64,000 bases of DNA. It comes from Marinobacter denitrificans (GTDB taxonomy: Bacteria; Pseudomonadota; Gammaproteobacteria; Pseudomonadales; Oleiphilaceae). The DNA is taken from NCBI RefSeq assembly GCF_008795955.1, contig NZ_VMHN01000001.1, positions 558,001 to 622,000 of the forward strand, read 5' to 3'. Positions 40,616 to 48,988 of the stretch are shown here, piece by piece; position 1 is the first letter of the stretch; every line of letters begins with the position of its first letter. The notes under the pieces are model-generated. The model did not search any database. It was not told the origin of the DNA and worked only from the letters and a program-made list of their open reading frames with translations. Both the position numbers and the translations under genes were made by a program.

Positions 40616-41545
40616 ATGCACCACGAACGACTCGATCATTGGCAACATAAGCATGTCTTTGGCCAGGATCGGAAGCGCCCCGGAGAAATCCGAACGCTCA
40701 TCGTGGTGGGCCTAACGCTGGCGATGATGGTCTGGGAAATCCTGGCCGGGATCGTTTATGGCTCGATGGCCTTGCTGGCCGATGGGCTGCACATGGGGTC
40801 GCACGCGGTGGCCCTGGGTATTGCCGCCTTCGCCTATGCATACGCCAGGAAAAACGCAGGCAACGCCCGATTCTCTTTCGGGACGGGGAAGGTCAATGCG
40901 CTGGGCGGCTTTACCGGAGCCATTCTGCTGGCTGTCTTTGCGCTCTACATGGTCATCGAGAGTGTTGGGCGTTTTATCCAGCCCGTCCCCATTTCTTTCG
41001 ATGGGGCCATATTTGTGGCCATCATAGGCCTGGTGGTCAACGGGGTGTCAGCGTGGATACTGGGGGATGCAGGTCATGACCATGGTCACAGTCACGGGCA
41101 TAATCACGGTCACCACCATCATCACCATGACCACAACCGACGGGCCGCTTACCTGCATGTGCTTGCAGATGCGTTGACGTCAGTCCTTGCCATTGTTGCC
41201 CTTCTGGCGGGTAAATATGCCGGGTGGAACTGGATGGACCCGATGATGGGGATTATCGGTGCGATTCTGGTAACCCGTTGGTCCTGGCAACTTTTAAGAG
41301 ACACCTCAAAAATCCTTCTCGACGAGCAACATCAGGACATGGAGGACGCTGTTAAAGAGGCCGTCGAAGACGACGATGCCAAAGTCAGTGATCTGCATGT
41401 GTGGGCAATAGGCCCAAACATTCATGCCGCTATTGTCTCAGTCGTCTCGCATCAGCCCGAGTCGCCCGCAGTTTATAAGGAGCGCATTCAGGCACACTGC
41501 CAGTCCCTGGTCCACGTGACGGTGGAACCTCTTCGCTGTGATTAA
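40616..41545 (+). CDS. dmeF: CDF cation efflux transporter DmeF
   Basis: A 309-residue inner-membrane transporter with six helices. ALLADGLHMGSHAVALGIAAFAYAYA holds the first metal-binding Asp/His pair (DGLHM), the loop between helices IV and V is very His-rich (a run of alternating D-H-G-H and six consecutive His near residues 150-170), and YLHVLADALTSVLAIVALL holds the second site (HVLAD). A cytoplasmic domain follows (KVSDLHVWAIGPNIHAAIV). DmeF exports cobalt and nickel. Its operator and the repressor gene 31 bases downstream (convergent) indicate metal-induced expression. Confidence 0.92.
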   Translation: MHHERLDHWQHKHVFGQDRKRPGEIRTLIVVGLTLAMMVWEILAGIVYGSMALLADGLHMGSHAVALGIAAFAYAYARKNAGNARFSFGTGKVNALGGFTGAILLAVFALYMVIESVGRFIQPVPISFDGAIFVAIIGLVVNGVSAWILGDAGHDHGHSHGHNHGHHHHHHDHNRRAAYLHVLADALTSVLAIVALLAGKYAGWNWMDPMMGIIGAILVTRWSWQLLRDTSKILLDEQHQDMEDAVKEAVEDDDAKVSDLHVWAIGPNIHAAIVSVVSHQPESPAVYKERIQAHCQSLVHVTVEPLRCD

Positions 41546-41576
41546 CGGAGAGAACGCAAATTAGAGAGTAACGAGA

Positions 41577-41855
41577 TCAAAGATAACGGGCGATTGCTTT
41601 GAACTCGTCGACGCGCCGCTGCTGCTCCGGCTCCAGCGGTCCGATGGCATCGTCCAGGCAGTGTTCAATGTGGTCCTGTACCAAGACGCGCTTGGCCTGC
41701 TGGATGGCCTTTTCCACAGCGTGAAGCTGCTGTGCCAGCTCCAGGCAGGGCTTCCCCTGATCCATCATGCCAATCACGCTTTCAAGATGGCCGTTGGCCC
41801 GCTTCAGGCGTTTGATGATATTCGGATGCGATTGATGCGTGTGATCATTTATCAT
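41577..41855 (-). CDS. metal-sensing repressor of the CsoR/RcnR family (DmeR-like)
   Basis: A 92-residue all-helical repressor. MINDHTHQSHPNIIKRLKRANGHLESVIGMM provides the N-terminal His ligands (H5, H7 and possibly H10), KPCLELAQQLHAVEKAIQQAKRVLVQDHIEHCL supplies the conserved Cys and the His-His pair of the RcnR-type WHCxH fingerprint. The pattern of N-terminal His plus Cys plus two His fits cobalt/nickel sensors such as RcnR and DmeR rather than copper sensors. It is convergent with dmeF and divergent from the His-rich gene; identical operators stand before both transcription units. Confidence 0.9.
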   Translation of the reverse strand: MINDHTHQSHPNIIKRLKRANGHLESVIGMMDQGKPCLELAQQLHAVEKAIQQAKRVLVQDHIEHCLDDAIGPLEPEQQRRVDEFKAIARYL

Positions 41856-41863
41856 GTTTAATT

Positions 41864-41885
41864 CCTATCCCCCGTGGGGGGATGG
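41864..41885. promoter_or_regulatory. operator between the repressor gene and the His-rich gene
   Basis: The complement of CCATCCCCCCACGGGGGATAGG is read here; its inner 20 bases equal the site at 40537-40556. It is 9 bases from the repressor start and overlaps a possible ATG at 41882, so the downstream gene should start later. Confidence 0.8.
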
Positions 41886-41935
41886 TATCCTCTTGCTTCG
41901 TTGAAATCCAACCACCGACTCGACCATTGAGACTG

Positions 41936-42319
41936 ATGATTTCGGCCCTCCATCAAAGAAAACTGCTTCCGACGCTCGTCATGCTGTTCGCATTGGCGGG
42001 CCTGTCGCTGTCGGTGATTGGCGAGTCATTCTCTCACGGTGTGGCCAACTTGGCAGGCGATTGGGAATCGCAGCCTGACGGCCACCCAGGCAGTTATGGT
42101 GCGCATGGACACACCCACGATTTTGACGAAGAGCCAGAGACATCCTCAGTGCATCATGATGCTGGCAATCATACTCACGAGACCGTGGACCAGCTCAGGG
42201 TTCCGTTTGTTTCCCAAAGCCTGACCGTTCTCCGGCAGCCCGTGCCCTTTGCCGGAGGTTCTCCCCGCAGTTTGCGCTATCGGCTTGAACGCCCTCCAAA
42301 AGCCTCTATTCCCGCTTGA
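41936..42319 (+). CDS. His-rich exported protein of a metal-homeostasis operon
   Basis: A 127-residue protein with a signal-like hydrophobic segment (LLPTLVMLFALAGLSLSVIG) and a His/Asp/Glu-rich middle (HPGSYGAHGHTHDFDEEPE, SSVHHDAGNHTHETVD) that should bind divalent metals in the periplasm. The start at 41936 is preferred because the ATG at 41882 lies inside the operator. It is the first gene after the operator, 48 bases before the HupE/UreJ gene. I do not know a named family; the context points to nickel or cobalt. Confidence 0.65.
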   Translation: MISALHQRKLLPTLVMLFALAGLSLSVIGESFSHGVANLAGDWESQPDGHPGSYGAHGHTHDFDEEPETSSVHHDAGNHTHETVDQLRVPFVSQSLTVLRQPVPFAGGSPRSLRYRLERPPKASIPA

Positions 42320-42367
42320 TTCTTGCCGCTTACGTGGCCCGAGAAAACAAATTCAATTGGAGTCTTT

Positions 42368-43102
42368 ATGTTGTCAAGCTTGCTTGGCGGTTGCCGTGGT
42401 GTGCCCTCAACGGGCACAGGCAGTCGTCTGTTCTGGACATTTCTGACCCTGGGCTTTCTGGGTATGAGTACCGATGTGCTTGCCCACGCAGTCGCTCAGG
42501 GCGACAGGGGCTACATCCAGGAAATTACCGGGATAAACCTTATTGCGTTCATCTATCTGGGGGCCAAACACATGGTCACCGGCTATGACCACCTGCTGTT
42601 CCTGCTGGGTGTCATTTTCTTCCTTTACCAAATGAAGCACATCGCGATCTACGTGAGCCTGTTTGCCCTGGGGCATTCCACCACAATGCTGCTGGGGGTG
42701 TACTTCAATGTGGGCATCAACAGCTACATCATTGATGCGATTATCGGCCTGTCCATCGTCTATAAGGCACTGGACAACATCGGTGCCTACCAGCGGTGGT
42801 TTGGCTTCCAGCCCAACACCAAGGCCGCCACGTTGATTTTCGGGTTCTTCCATGGTTTCGGCCTGTCCACCAAGATCATCGAATACGACATCTCGCCGGA
42901 CGGCCTGATTCCGAACCTCCTCGCCTTCAACGTGGGCGTGGAAATCGGACAGTTGATCGCCCTGGCCATGATCCTGATTGCCATCAGCTTCTGGCGTAAA
43001 ACCGACGGCTTTTTCCGCCACGCCTATACAGCCAACGTTGCCATGATGAGTGCAGGTTTCCTGCTCTTTGGCTATCAGCTCACGGGTTACTTTGTCGCCT
43101 GA
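42368..43102 (+). CDS. HupE/UreJ-family membrane protein
   Basis: A 244-residue inner-membrane protein of the HupE/UreJ_2 type (PF13795). After an N-terminal signal or helix, GAKHMVTGYDHLLFLLGVIFFL carries the conserved H-x-x-x-G-x-D-H motif, LFALGHSTTMLLG and FGFFHGFGLSTKIIEYD contribute further His, and AFNVGVEIGQLIALAMILI is the closing block. Members of the family are nickel or cobalt permeases of hydrogenase and urease systems; the second-type branch is often found with metal-resistance genes. It sits between the His-rich protein and the membrane anchor under the same operator. Confidence 0.85.
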   Translation: MLSSLLGGCRGVPSTGTGSRLFWTFLTLGFLGMSTDVLAHAVAQGDRGYIQEITGINLIAFIYLGAKHMVTGYDHLLFLLGVIFFLYQMKHIAIYVSLFALGHSTTMLLGVYFNVGINSYIIDAIIGLSIVYKALDNIGAYQRWFGFQPNTKAATLIFGFFHGFGLSTKIIEYDISPDGLIPNLLAFNVGVEIGQLIALAMILIAISFWRKTDGFFRHAYTANVAMMSAGFLLFGYQLTGYFVA

Positions 43103-43117
43103 TTCTGGAGATTTGCT

Positions 43118-43825
43118 ATGTACAACACCGATATACCCAACCGTGAAGAACTGCCCAGCACTGCCAAACTTATTCGATCAACCATCATCGCAGCTATTGT
43201 GGCGCTGATTCTGCTGGTGACCGTGGTCATGCCCGCCGAGTACGCCCTGGACCCGACCGGTGCCGGCAGATTGCTGGGGTTGACCGAAATGGGCGAAATC
43301 AAGGAACAACTGGCTGATGAAGCTGCCGCTGACGAGGAGGCACAGATGGTTGCCGTGCAATCCTCAAGCGATCAGCAGGAAACCGAAGCAGTACAGCCTG
43401 AAGCCGAAGAACCCGCTCAGGAAGCTGCCCCAGAGCCAGAACCAGAACCAGAACCAGAACCTGCGGCCGTGCAAGAACAACAAGCATCAGAACCAGCACC
43501 TGCAGAAACACGATGGCAGGACGAAGTGCGAGTGGTTCTTACGCCTGGCGAAGGTACTGAGTTTAAGCTCACCATGGAAGAAGGTGCTGTGGCTCGCTTC
43601 TCTTGGGTATCCGAGGGTGGCCCAATCAACTTTGATACCCATGGCGATGGAGGCGGCCAGTCAATTTCATACGAGAAAGGCCGGGGCGTACCGGAAGACG
43701 AAGGCCAACTGGAAGCCGCTTTTACCGGCAACCATGGCTGGTTCTTCAGAAACCGGAATGACAATGACATTACTCTCGTCCTTCGTACCGGTGGAGACTA
43801 CGGACAACTGAAGAAAGTGCTTTGA
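43118..43825 (+). CDS. membrane-anchored acidic protein with PE repeat (transmembrane anchor type)
   Basis: A 235-residue protein: cytoplasmic N-terminus (MYNTDIPNREELPSTAKLI), one transmembrane helix (STIIAAIVALILLVTVVMPAEY), a long Glu/Gln/Ala/Pro linker with a short PEPEPEPEPEP repeat (residues about 105-118) and a C-terminal periplasmic domain (VRVVLTPGEGTEFKLTMEEGAVARFSWVSEGGPINFDTHGDG, AAFTGNHGWFFRNRND). The C-terminal domain recurs in proteins annotated as transmembrane anchor next to HupE genes. It is the last gene of the metal operon and follows HupE by 15 bases. Role unknown; perhaps a metal-binding partner. Confidence 0.75.
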   Translation: MYNTDIPNREELPSTAKLIRSTIIAAIVALILLVTVVMPAEYALDPTGAGRLLGLTEMGEIKEQLADEAAADEEAQMVAVQSSSDQQETEAVQPEAEEPAQEAAPEPEPEPEPEPAAVQEQQASEPAPAETRWQDEVRVVLTPGEGTEFKLTMEEGAVARFSWVSEGGPINFDTHGDGGGQSISYEKGRGVPEDEGQLEAAFTGNHGWFFRNRNDNDITLVLRTGGDYGQLKKVL

Positions 43826-44375
43826 TCACGCAGGCATAAATTGCAATTTTTTTTGGAGCCGGTCAGACAATGGCCGGCTGCGAGAAACGAAGCGAAGGTT
43901 CATGAAATGGAGCAAAACCAGAGGTTATGAATCAGCTCATGAATGTCATGCATACAGCAATTAATTAGGCTACTGAAATACCGCGTTATTCATAATTTTC
44001 CATATCATCGGTGATCGCCGGGTCGGAATAGTTATTCCACTTTATCGTTAGTGCATCCGATTAAGCGGTACCAGCCTTCAAAATTGAATCGAAAGCCGAT
44101 TCGAAGCTGAGAGCTGCAAATGTCCGCTTTTGTTTAGGTATTGCCTGGAATGCGGGACGGTCGCAAAGCGAACCATGTTCTTTGTAGCAACGGGTGTAAC
44201 CAGATCGTTTAGCGGGGATCCTTTACCATTCGGAGGACGGAAGTGCGAGGGATGCGCAAGGCCGTCTCGCAAAGCGGGATGAGCGAATAGCGAGCCCGGA
44301 GAAGCCCGCCCCGAAGGGCGCGCTCAGGTGATCGCGATCAAAGTGTTGGTGGACTAACCAGGTGACGGGCTGAGC
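43826..44375. other. intergenic region of the accessory islet, repeats only
   Basis: Contains AATGTCCGCTTTTGTTTAG (44119-44137) and GGTCGCAAAGCGAAC (44159-44173), plus a degenerate TCGCAAAGCGGGAT (44267-44280). These are pieces of the dispersed repeats listed elsewhere. No gene seen. Confidence 0.5.
44119..44177 (+). repeat. two dispersed repeat units
   Basis: AATGTCCGCTTTTGTTTAG recurs in similar form at 45503-45522 and 51351-51370; GGTCGCAAAGCGAACCATG is a copy of the 34721/37901 unit. Confidence 0.5.
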
Positions 44376-44690
44376 TCAGGCCGCCTCATGATCAGACTTT
44401 CGAGGCTTGATGAGCTTCTTGATTTGATCGGATTTCTCCGCGCGGACACGACGCAGGTCATAATCGGTCTGCAAATTGAGCCAAAACTGCTCAGTAGTCC
44501 CAAAGTAACGAGCCAAACGCATGGCCGTATCCGCGGTCACACCACGACGCTCGCGAACAATCTCGTTCAGGCGCTGTGCAGGAACATAAAGTTCTTTTGA
44601 AAGCGCATTCACACTCATGCCAAGAGGCTCAAGGTAATCCTCAAGTAAAATCTCTCCTGGATGGATAGGGCGCATACCTACAGTAACCAT
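44376..44690 (-). CDS. higA: HigA-family antitoxin
   Basis: A 104-residue XRE-type antitoxin: RPIHPGEILLEDYLEPLGMSVNALSKELYVPAQRLNEIVRERRGVTADTAMRLARYFGTTEQFWLNLQTDYDLR is the near-canonical HigA/VapI pattern. The HTH is SVNALSKELYVPAQRLNEIV. It neutralises the toxin encoded just upstream and, with it, represses the operon. AAGGAGGT lies six bases before the ATG and overlaps the toxin stop region, giving coupled translation. Confidence 0.95.
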   Translation of the reverse strand: MVTVGMRPIHPGEILLEDYLEPLGMSVNALSKELYVPAQRLNEIVRERRGVTADTAMRLARYFGTTEQFWLNLQTDYDLRRVRAEKSDQIKKLIKPRKSDHEAA

Positions 44691-44702
44691 TGCGCGACCT
44701 CC

Positions 44703-44981
44703 TTAGTGGTAATCAACAATCTCCACGTCTTCCGCCCCTTCATCTGTCCAGCGGAAACACAATCGCCACTGGTCATTGATCCGGATGCTGTGTTGCCCCT
44801 CTCTGTCTCCAGAAAGCGGCTCAAGTCTATTCCCGGGCGGAGACTTTAAATCTTTAAGAGCTTCAGCGCTTAGCAGCTGCTGTAACTTACGCTCGGCCGT
44901 TCGCTGGATTGCATTGAAACGCCGAGTCTTACCTGTTTTTACAAGCTCCTCTGTGTGCTTGCACTTAAAGCTCTTGATCAT
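44703..44981 (-). CDS. higB: HigB toxin (RelE/ParE family)
   Basis: A 92-residue mRNA-cleaving ribonuclease of the HigB type: [90 protein letters not shown]. The [28 protein letters not shown] sequence is the family signature and contains the basic active-site residues. It is the first gene of the operon (toxin before antitoxin, the usual higBA order). A dyad TAACGT-TGC-ACGTTA lies 15 bases before its start. Confidence 0.95.
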   Translation of the reverse strand: MIKSFKCKHTEELVKTGKTRRFNAIQRTAERKLQQLLSAEALKDLKSPPGNRLEPLSGDREGQHSIRINDQWRLCFRWTDEGAEDVEIVDYH

Positions 44982-44995
44982 GGTTACCCACCTTA

Positions 44996-45010
44996 TAACG
45001 TTGCACGTTA
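44996..45010. promoter_or_regulatory. operator dyad of higBA
   Basis: TAACGT-TGC-ACGTTA is a perfect 6-bp dyad upstream of higB; a half site AAACGTG follows at 45010 and AACGTG at 45054. HigA bound to such dyads autoregulates the operon. Confidence 0.6.
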
Positions 45011-45141
45011 AACGTGAAATACGATTTAGTTATAATAACACATTTTTTTATAACGTGTGGAATCGAGAAAACACTTGGCGGGAGTGCTGCAGTTTACCAC
45101 GAAAACGCATCATCCGGTCGCACTTGCGAACCATATAAAAA

Positions 45142-45159
45142 GGCCCGAGAAAGCGGGCC
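45142..45159 (-). terminator. hairpin with U-run on the minus strand
   Basis: GGCCCG and CGGGCC form a 6-bp stem; read on the minus strand it is followed by TTTTTATAT, so it would end transcripts coming from the integrase gene. Confidence 0.5.
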
Positions 45160-45502
45160 AGGAAAAAACAAACCAAACTTACCAGGCAAAGCCTGGCAGC
45201 CTGATTTTACGAGAGACGCTACCATAGCGATTGATCACTGAGCGTAGGAGACCGTTCTCTGGCAAACTTGGCAGTTTCAAAGCTCTGTACAATTTATTCG
45301 ATAGTCAGCAGAGCCCACTGTATAAAAAGGTCCGTCAGGGTCGAAGTGCTCCGGAAATCCGCACCGAAAACGGTAGCGCACGGTTTCAGTAACGGACATT
45401 ACTAAGGAGCAGTTGGATTAAATACCGGGGGGCAGGTCATGCAGGCCAAAATCAAGCATCTTCAGAGATCTGTCCGCGGTAACCGCAGAATCCGTGAGGA
45501 CA

Positions 45503-45522
45503 AAAGGTCCGCTTCTGTTTAG
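45503..45522 (+). repeat. dispersed repeat unit GGTCCGCTTCTGTTTAG
   Basis: Similar to 44119-44137 and 51351-51370 with one or two differences. Confidence 0.45.
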
Positions 45523-45621
45523 CCATTGGAGAGGCGTGATCGGCTCCCGAAGATGATCATCGACTGGCGCTGAGAGCGGCTGCGTCACCCAACGGTCGAT
45601 CGAAGGGCCTCGTTACACCAA

Positions 45622-46236
45622 TTAGATCTCAATACTCTCAGCTATCTCCAGAGCATCGTCCACCTCGACACCAAGGTATCGCACGGTACTGGACATATTT
45701 GTGTGCCCCAATAGCAATTGGACTGCTCGGAGATTTTTGGTCTTCTTGTAGATCAAGGTTGCCTTGCTCCGTCTCATTGAGTGAGTGGCATAGACGGAAG
45801 GATCAAGTCCAATGCTTCCGATCCACTTCTTGACGATACGGGCATATTGATGAGTAGTGATGTGGTCAAACTTTCTCATCCGGCTCGGCCATAAATAATC
45901 CATACCTGATAGTCCGCGAAATTCGATCCATGCTTCGACCGATTCGCGAGTCTTTTTGGTTATCTCAAACTGAACGGGTTGACTGGTTTTCTGCTGGATG
46001 ACTTGCGCCCGATCCAAAACCTCTCCGTTTCTGGAAATATCTCGAACCAAGAGCTTTACCATATCGCAGGATCTGAGCTTGCAATCAATCGCCATGTTGA
46101 ACATCGCCAGCTCGCGGATGTTATTTGCAATCTCTAACCGAATGCGGATAGCCCATATTTGTTCGAGTTTGAGCGGTAGTTTCTGGCCAACGAGCTTTCC
46201 CTTGTTCCAGGGAGCTTTGCTGGTAGGAAATGTCAT
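45622..46236 (-). CDS. short tyrosine recombinase (FimB/FimE-sized integrase)
   Basis: A 204-residue tyrosine recombinase consisting of the catalytic domain only. LAMFNMAIDCKLRSCDMVKLLVRDI holds the first Arg, THSMRRSKATLIYKKTKNLRAVQLLLGHTNMSSTVRYLGV holds the H-x-x-R box, the GH residue and the catalytic Tyr. All catalytic residues are present. Its N-terminal arm (APWNKGKLVGQKLPLKLEQIWAIRIRLEI) is shared with a widespread group of stand-alone integrases of unknown target. It lies in the islet with higBA and repeats. No attachment sites or other mobile genes are visible nearby. Confidence 0.9.
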   Translation of the reverse strand: MTFPTSKAPWNKGKLVGQKLPLKLEQIWAIRIRLEIANNIRELAMFNMAIDCKLRSCDMVKLLVRDISRNGEVLDRAQVIQQKTSQPVQFEITKKTRESVEAWIEFRGLSGMDYLWPSRMRKFDHITTHQYARIVKKWIGSIGLDPSVYATHSMRRSKATLIYKKTKNLRAVQLLLGHTNMSSTVRYLGVEVDDALEIAESIEI

Positions 46237-46532
46237 GACATGGCCCTCTTTGGAGGGTAAGGGCCCTTAAGTATGGTTCAGAAGTTTGTTTTCTGCTGGC
46301 CAACCGGTCGCAAAGCGAACGGTCAGATTCAGTTGACTTGTCCCCAGTCTTTGATCCAACTGTTCCCTAGTAATGACCGTAACTTTTGAATCAGTTTTTC
46401 CAAGTAGCCAAGTTCGAGAATCCGCAACTCCTGCAGGATTTGTCGCTCTGTTTCGTCCGGCTCACAGGCGGCTATGCAGTCCGGCTGTTTCACCTGGATC
46501 GCCAAATCCTCTGCAGGGCGATCTTTGGCACA
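46237..46532. other. intergenic region at the islet edge
   Basis: Holds the repeat unit at 46306 and a stretch resembling a decayed coding frame (46380-46530). No gene supported. Confidence 0.4.
46306..46327 (+). repeat. dispersed repeat end (GGTCGCAAAGCGAACGGTCA)
   Basis: A copy of the unit at 28908, 34721, 37901 and 44159, located between the integrase and mgtE, at the edge of the islet. Confidence 0.5.
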
Positions 46533-47891
46533 TCAGGTGGGTAGGGTCAGTATCGCTGTTGCAATCGCAAAATAGATGAGAATGCCGGCGACATCAGCGA
46601 TGAAAGTCACCACTGGCCCACTGGCCGTTGCCGGATCCAGATTCAGCCGGTTGAGCAGAAAAGGCAGCGACATGCCGATCAGGCTCCCGGCCAGTACCAC
46701 GATGACCATGGTCAGTGCTGCTACTGTTGCCATTTCCGGACCGCTCCGCACGAGACCTATCCCCGCCACGGCGAAAGCCATGGTCAGGCCAAGGGCAAGC
46801 CCCACGCTAATCTCCCTGATCAACATACGCCCCCAGTCCCTTGTGACCACCTCGCCCGTTGCCATGGCCCGGACCATTAAGGTAGCCGACTGCGTGCCCG
46901 CGTTACCGGAACTGGCGATGAGGAGGGGCAGGAAAAACACCAGCCCGATGTGCGCCGCTAGCGTGTCTTCATACAAGGCAATGCTGGCGCCGGAAAAAAC
47001 ATTGGCAAATACCAGGAGGATGAGCCAGAAAATACGTTTCTGGTAAAGTGTTCTCAGACTTGCCTGGCGAAATCCACTAGGCATGGCGCCGACGGTAGCG
47101 CCCTTGTGGAAATCCTCTGTCGCCTCGGCTTCCTGAACATCCATAGCATCATCGTGGGTCACTATACCCACCATTGCTTCGTGGTCATCCACCACCGGAA
47201 TAGCCAGCAGGTCGTAGTCTGCAATCAGTTTGGCGGCCTGGGACTGCGGATCATGGACATTGACGCTGACGGTATCCCGGTGAATCAGTTCCCCTACTTT
47301 CTGATCATCAGGCGCGATCACCAGGCCGGCCAGGGTTATGGTGCCGAGCAGCCGGCGCTCACTGTCCAGAACATAGGCAATGTAGATGGTTTCCTTGTTC
47401 AGTGCCTGGGCTCTCAAACGCTCTACCGCCCGCCGTGCATTGATGTGGCCCGGAAGTGTCGCGTACTCGCTGGTCATGATGGCGCCAACGGTGCCTTCCT
47501 CATAACCGGCCAGTCGCAAGAGGTCCTCCCGTTCGGCTTTGGCCAGTGCCGGCATAAGGATTTCCTGTACATCTTCCGGCAACTCCTGATACAAGTCGGC
47601 CCGTTCATCGGCGTTCATTTCGGTAAAAAGACGGGCCAGTGCATGCTGATTCAGGCGGCGAACCATGCTGAGTTGGTGGGACGTGGACAGATAGGCTAGA
47701 ACTTTCGCCTGCCGGGCTAGCTCCAGGTGGTCAAACAGCTCGTAAGCGTAGTCAGGCTCGAGTTCGTCGATAACAGAGCCGATATCCGCTGGGTGACGAC
47801 TGCTGAGTAACGTTAGCGCCTGTTCCCAGTTATCCTGACCCAGAAACTCCCGGATTTGCTCCTTCAGTTCCAGTTCCACAGCTTCGGTCAT
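46533..47891 (-). CDS. mgtE: magnesium transporter MgtE
   Basis: A 452-residue magnesium channel. Domains in order: a superhelical MgtE N-domain (residues about 20-125, ADIGSVIDELEPDYAYELFDHLELARQAKVLAYL), a CBS pair (about 130-260: MTSEYATLPGHINARRAVERLR and VNVHDPQSQAAKLIADYDLLAIPVVDDHEAMVGIV), a connecting helix, and five transmembrane helices with LPLLIASSGNAGTQSATLMVRAMATGEV and the closing pore region. The start at 47891 has AAAGG before it; the codon at 47897 is a TTG. Confidence 0.95.
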   Translation of the reverse strand: MTEAVELELKEQIREFLGQDNWEQALTLLSSRHPADIGSVIDELEPDYAYELFDHLELARQAKVLAYLSTSHQLSMVRRLNQHALARLFTEMNADERADLYQELPEDVQEILMPALAKAEREDLLRLAGYEEGTVGAIMTSEYATLPGHINARRAVERLRAQALNKETIYIAYVLDSERRLLGTITLAGLVIAPDDQKVGELIHRDTVSVNVHDPQSQAAKLIADYDLLAIPVVDDHEAMVGIVTHDDAMDVQEAEATEDFHKGATVGAMPSGFRQASLRTLYQKRIFWLILLVFANVFSGASIALYEDTLAAHIGLVFFLPLLIASSGNAGTQSATLMVRAMATGEVVTRDWGRMLIREISVGLALGLTMAFAVAGIGLVRSGPEMATVAALTMVIVVLAGSLIGMSLPFLLNRLNLDPATASGPVVTFIADVAGILIYFAIATAILTLPT

Positions 47892-47984
47892 AAGCAACCT
47901 TTCACATTAAGAAAAAACGACCATCCAAGGCGTGCCTTGAACTGTTTCATTCATTGGCTCAACCATGTGATATGCCAGCGGCGT

Positions 47985-48782
47985 TTACATTAGGACAGCG
48001 TATATAACTATTGCAAGAACAATCCGGTAGAGCACATAGGGCGACATGCCCACCTTATTCAGCCACTTCAGGAAGAAGTGGATGGCAATGATAGCCATGA
48101 TGAACGACGTAACCCCGCCCACCAGAAAACCGAACCAGTCGACGGCAACCTCCGATGTGGCCGCTTCCAGCAGTTTCACCGCCGAGGCCAAGGCGGTAAT
48201 CGGAATGGCCAGCAGGAACGAAAACCGGGAGGCGGTCTGCCGGCTCATCCCCAGAAACAAGCCTGCGGTGATGGTGGCACCGGAGCGGGAGGTGCCCGGC
48301 ACTAGCGAAAGAGCCTGTGCACACCCCACGATAAGGGCATCTTTCCAGGTCAGGCTGTGCAGAGTCCGACCCTTGTTGGGCCGCCAGTCGGACCAGCCCA
48401 GCAGCAGCCCGAATACCAGGGTGGTAAAGAAAATGACTTCCACCGCCCGAAGCTCGTTGTCGATCATATCCAGCAGCGCCAGCCCGACCAGGCCGGCGGG
48501 GATGGTGCCGACCACCAAGAACCAGGCCATGTTGCCCTGGCCGACCATCTGGCGCCGGGCCAGGGAGATAAGCCCATCGCGGGTAATGCCAAACACGTCT
48601 TTACGGAAGTACAGCACCACCGCTAGCAAGGTGCCCACATGCACGGCCAGGTCAAAGCCGACCCCCTGATCTTCCCAGTCAAAGAAAGCGGGGATCAGGA
48701 TCAGGTGGCCGGAGCTGGAAATGGGCAGAAACTCGGTCAATCCCTGCAGAATGCCTAGGAAAAATGCCTGGAAGAAGTCCAT
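47985..48782 (-). CDS. uppP: undecaprenyl-diphosphate phosphatase
   Basis: A 265-residue integral membrane enzyme that recycles the lipid carrier of cell-wall synthesis by removing one phosphate from undecaprenyl diphosphate. QGLTEFLPISSSGHLILIPAFF is the first signature block (E-F-L-P-I-S-S-S-G-H-L) and ALSLVPGTSRSGATITAGLFLGM the second (PGxSRSGxT). Overexpression causes bacitracin resistance, giving the old name bacA. It lies downstream of mgtE's start on the same strand, 93 bases apart, so the two may or may not be cotranscribed. Confidence 0.95.
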   Translation of the reverse strand: MDFFQAFFLGILQGLTEFLPISSSGHLILIPAFFDWEDQGVGFDLAVHVGTLLAVVLYFRKDVFGITRDGLISLARRQMVGQGNMAWFLVVGTIPAGLVGLALLDMIDNELRAVEVIFFTTLVFGLLLGWSDWRPNKGRTLHSLTWKDALIVGCAQALSLVPGTSRSGATITAGLFLGMSRQTASRFSFLLAIPITALASAVKLLEAATSEVAVDWFGFLVGGVTSFIMAIIAIHFFLKWLNKVGMSPYVLYRIVLAIVIYAVLM

Positions 48783-48988
48783 GAAATGTTGTCCGTTTGC
48801 TGGCCGGGAATCGCTGTCAGATTGCCGGCGGGGGATCGTATCAGATGGTGGCCAGCCGGAACAGGCAAAGGATTATGTGATCGGCAGCGCCTCCCTGCTC
48901 AGGCCGGGAATCTCTGTCGCTTGATATTTGCAATTCGCACCGATGGAGTGGTGTCGGGCTGAAGTCTGCAGTTGCGCGAGAGGGCGGC

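Larger units (their letters stand above)
45011..45621. other. intergenic region between higBA and the integrase, repeat remnants and a terminator
   Basis: A hairpin at 45142-45159 and the repeat unit AAAAGGTCCGCTTCTGTTTAG at 45503-45522 are the only structures seen. No coding frame is convincing. Confidence 0.45.

Noticed and set aside
43435..43470. Short tandem repeat (AGAACC units)
   Set aside because: It is the coding repeat for the PEPEPE linker of the membrane-anchor protein, not a CRISPR or satellite.
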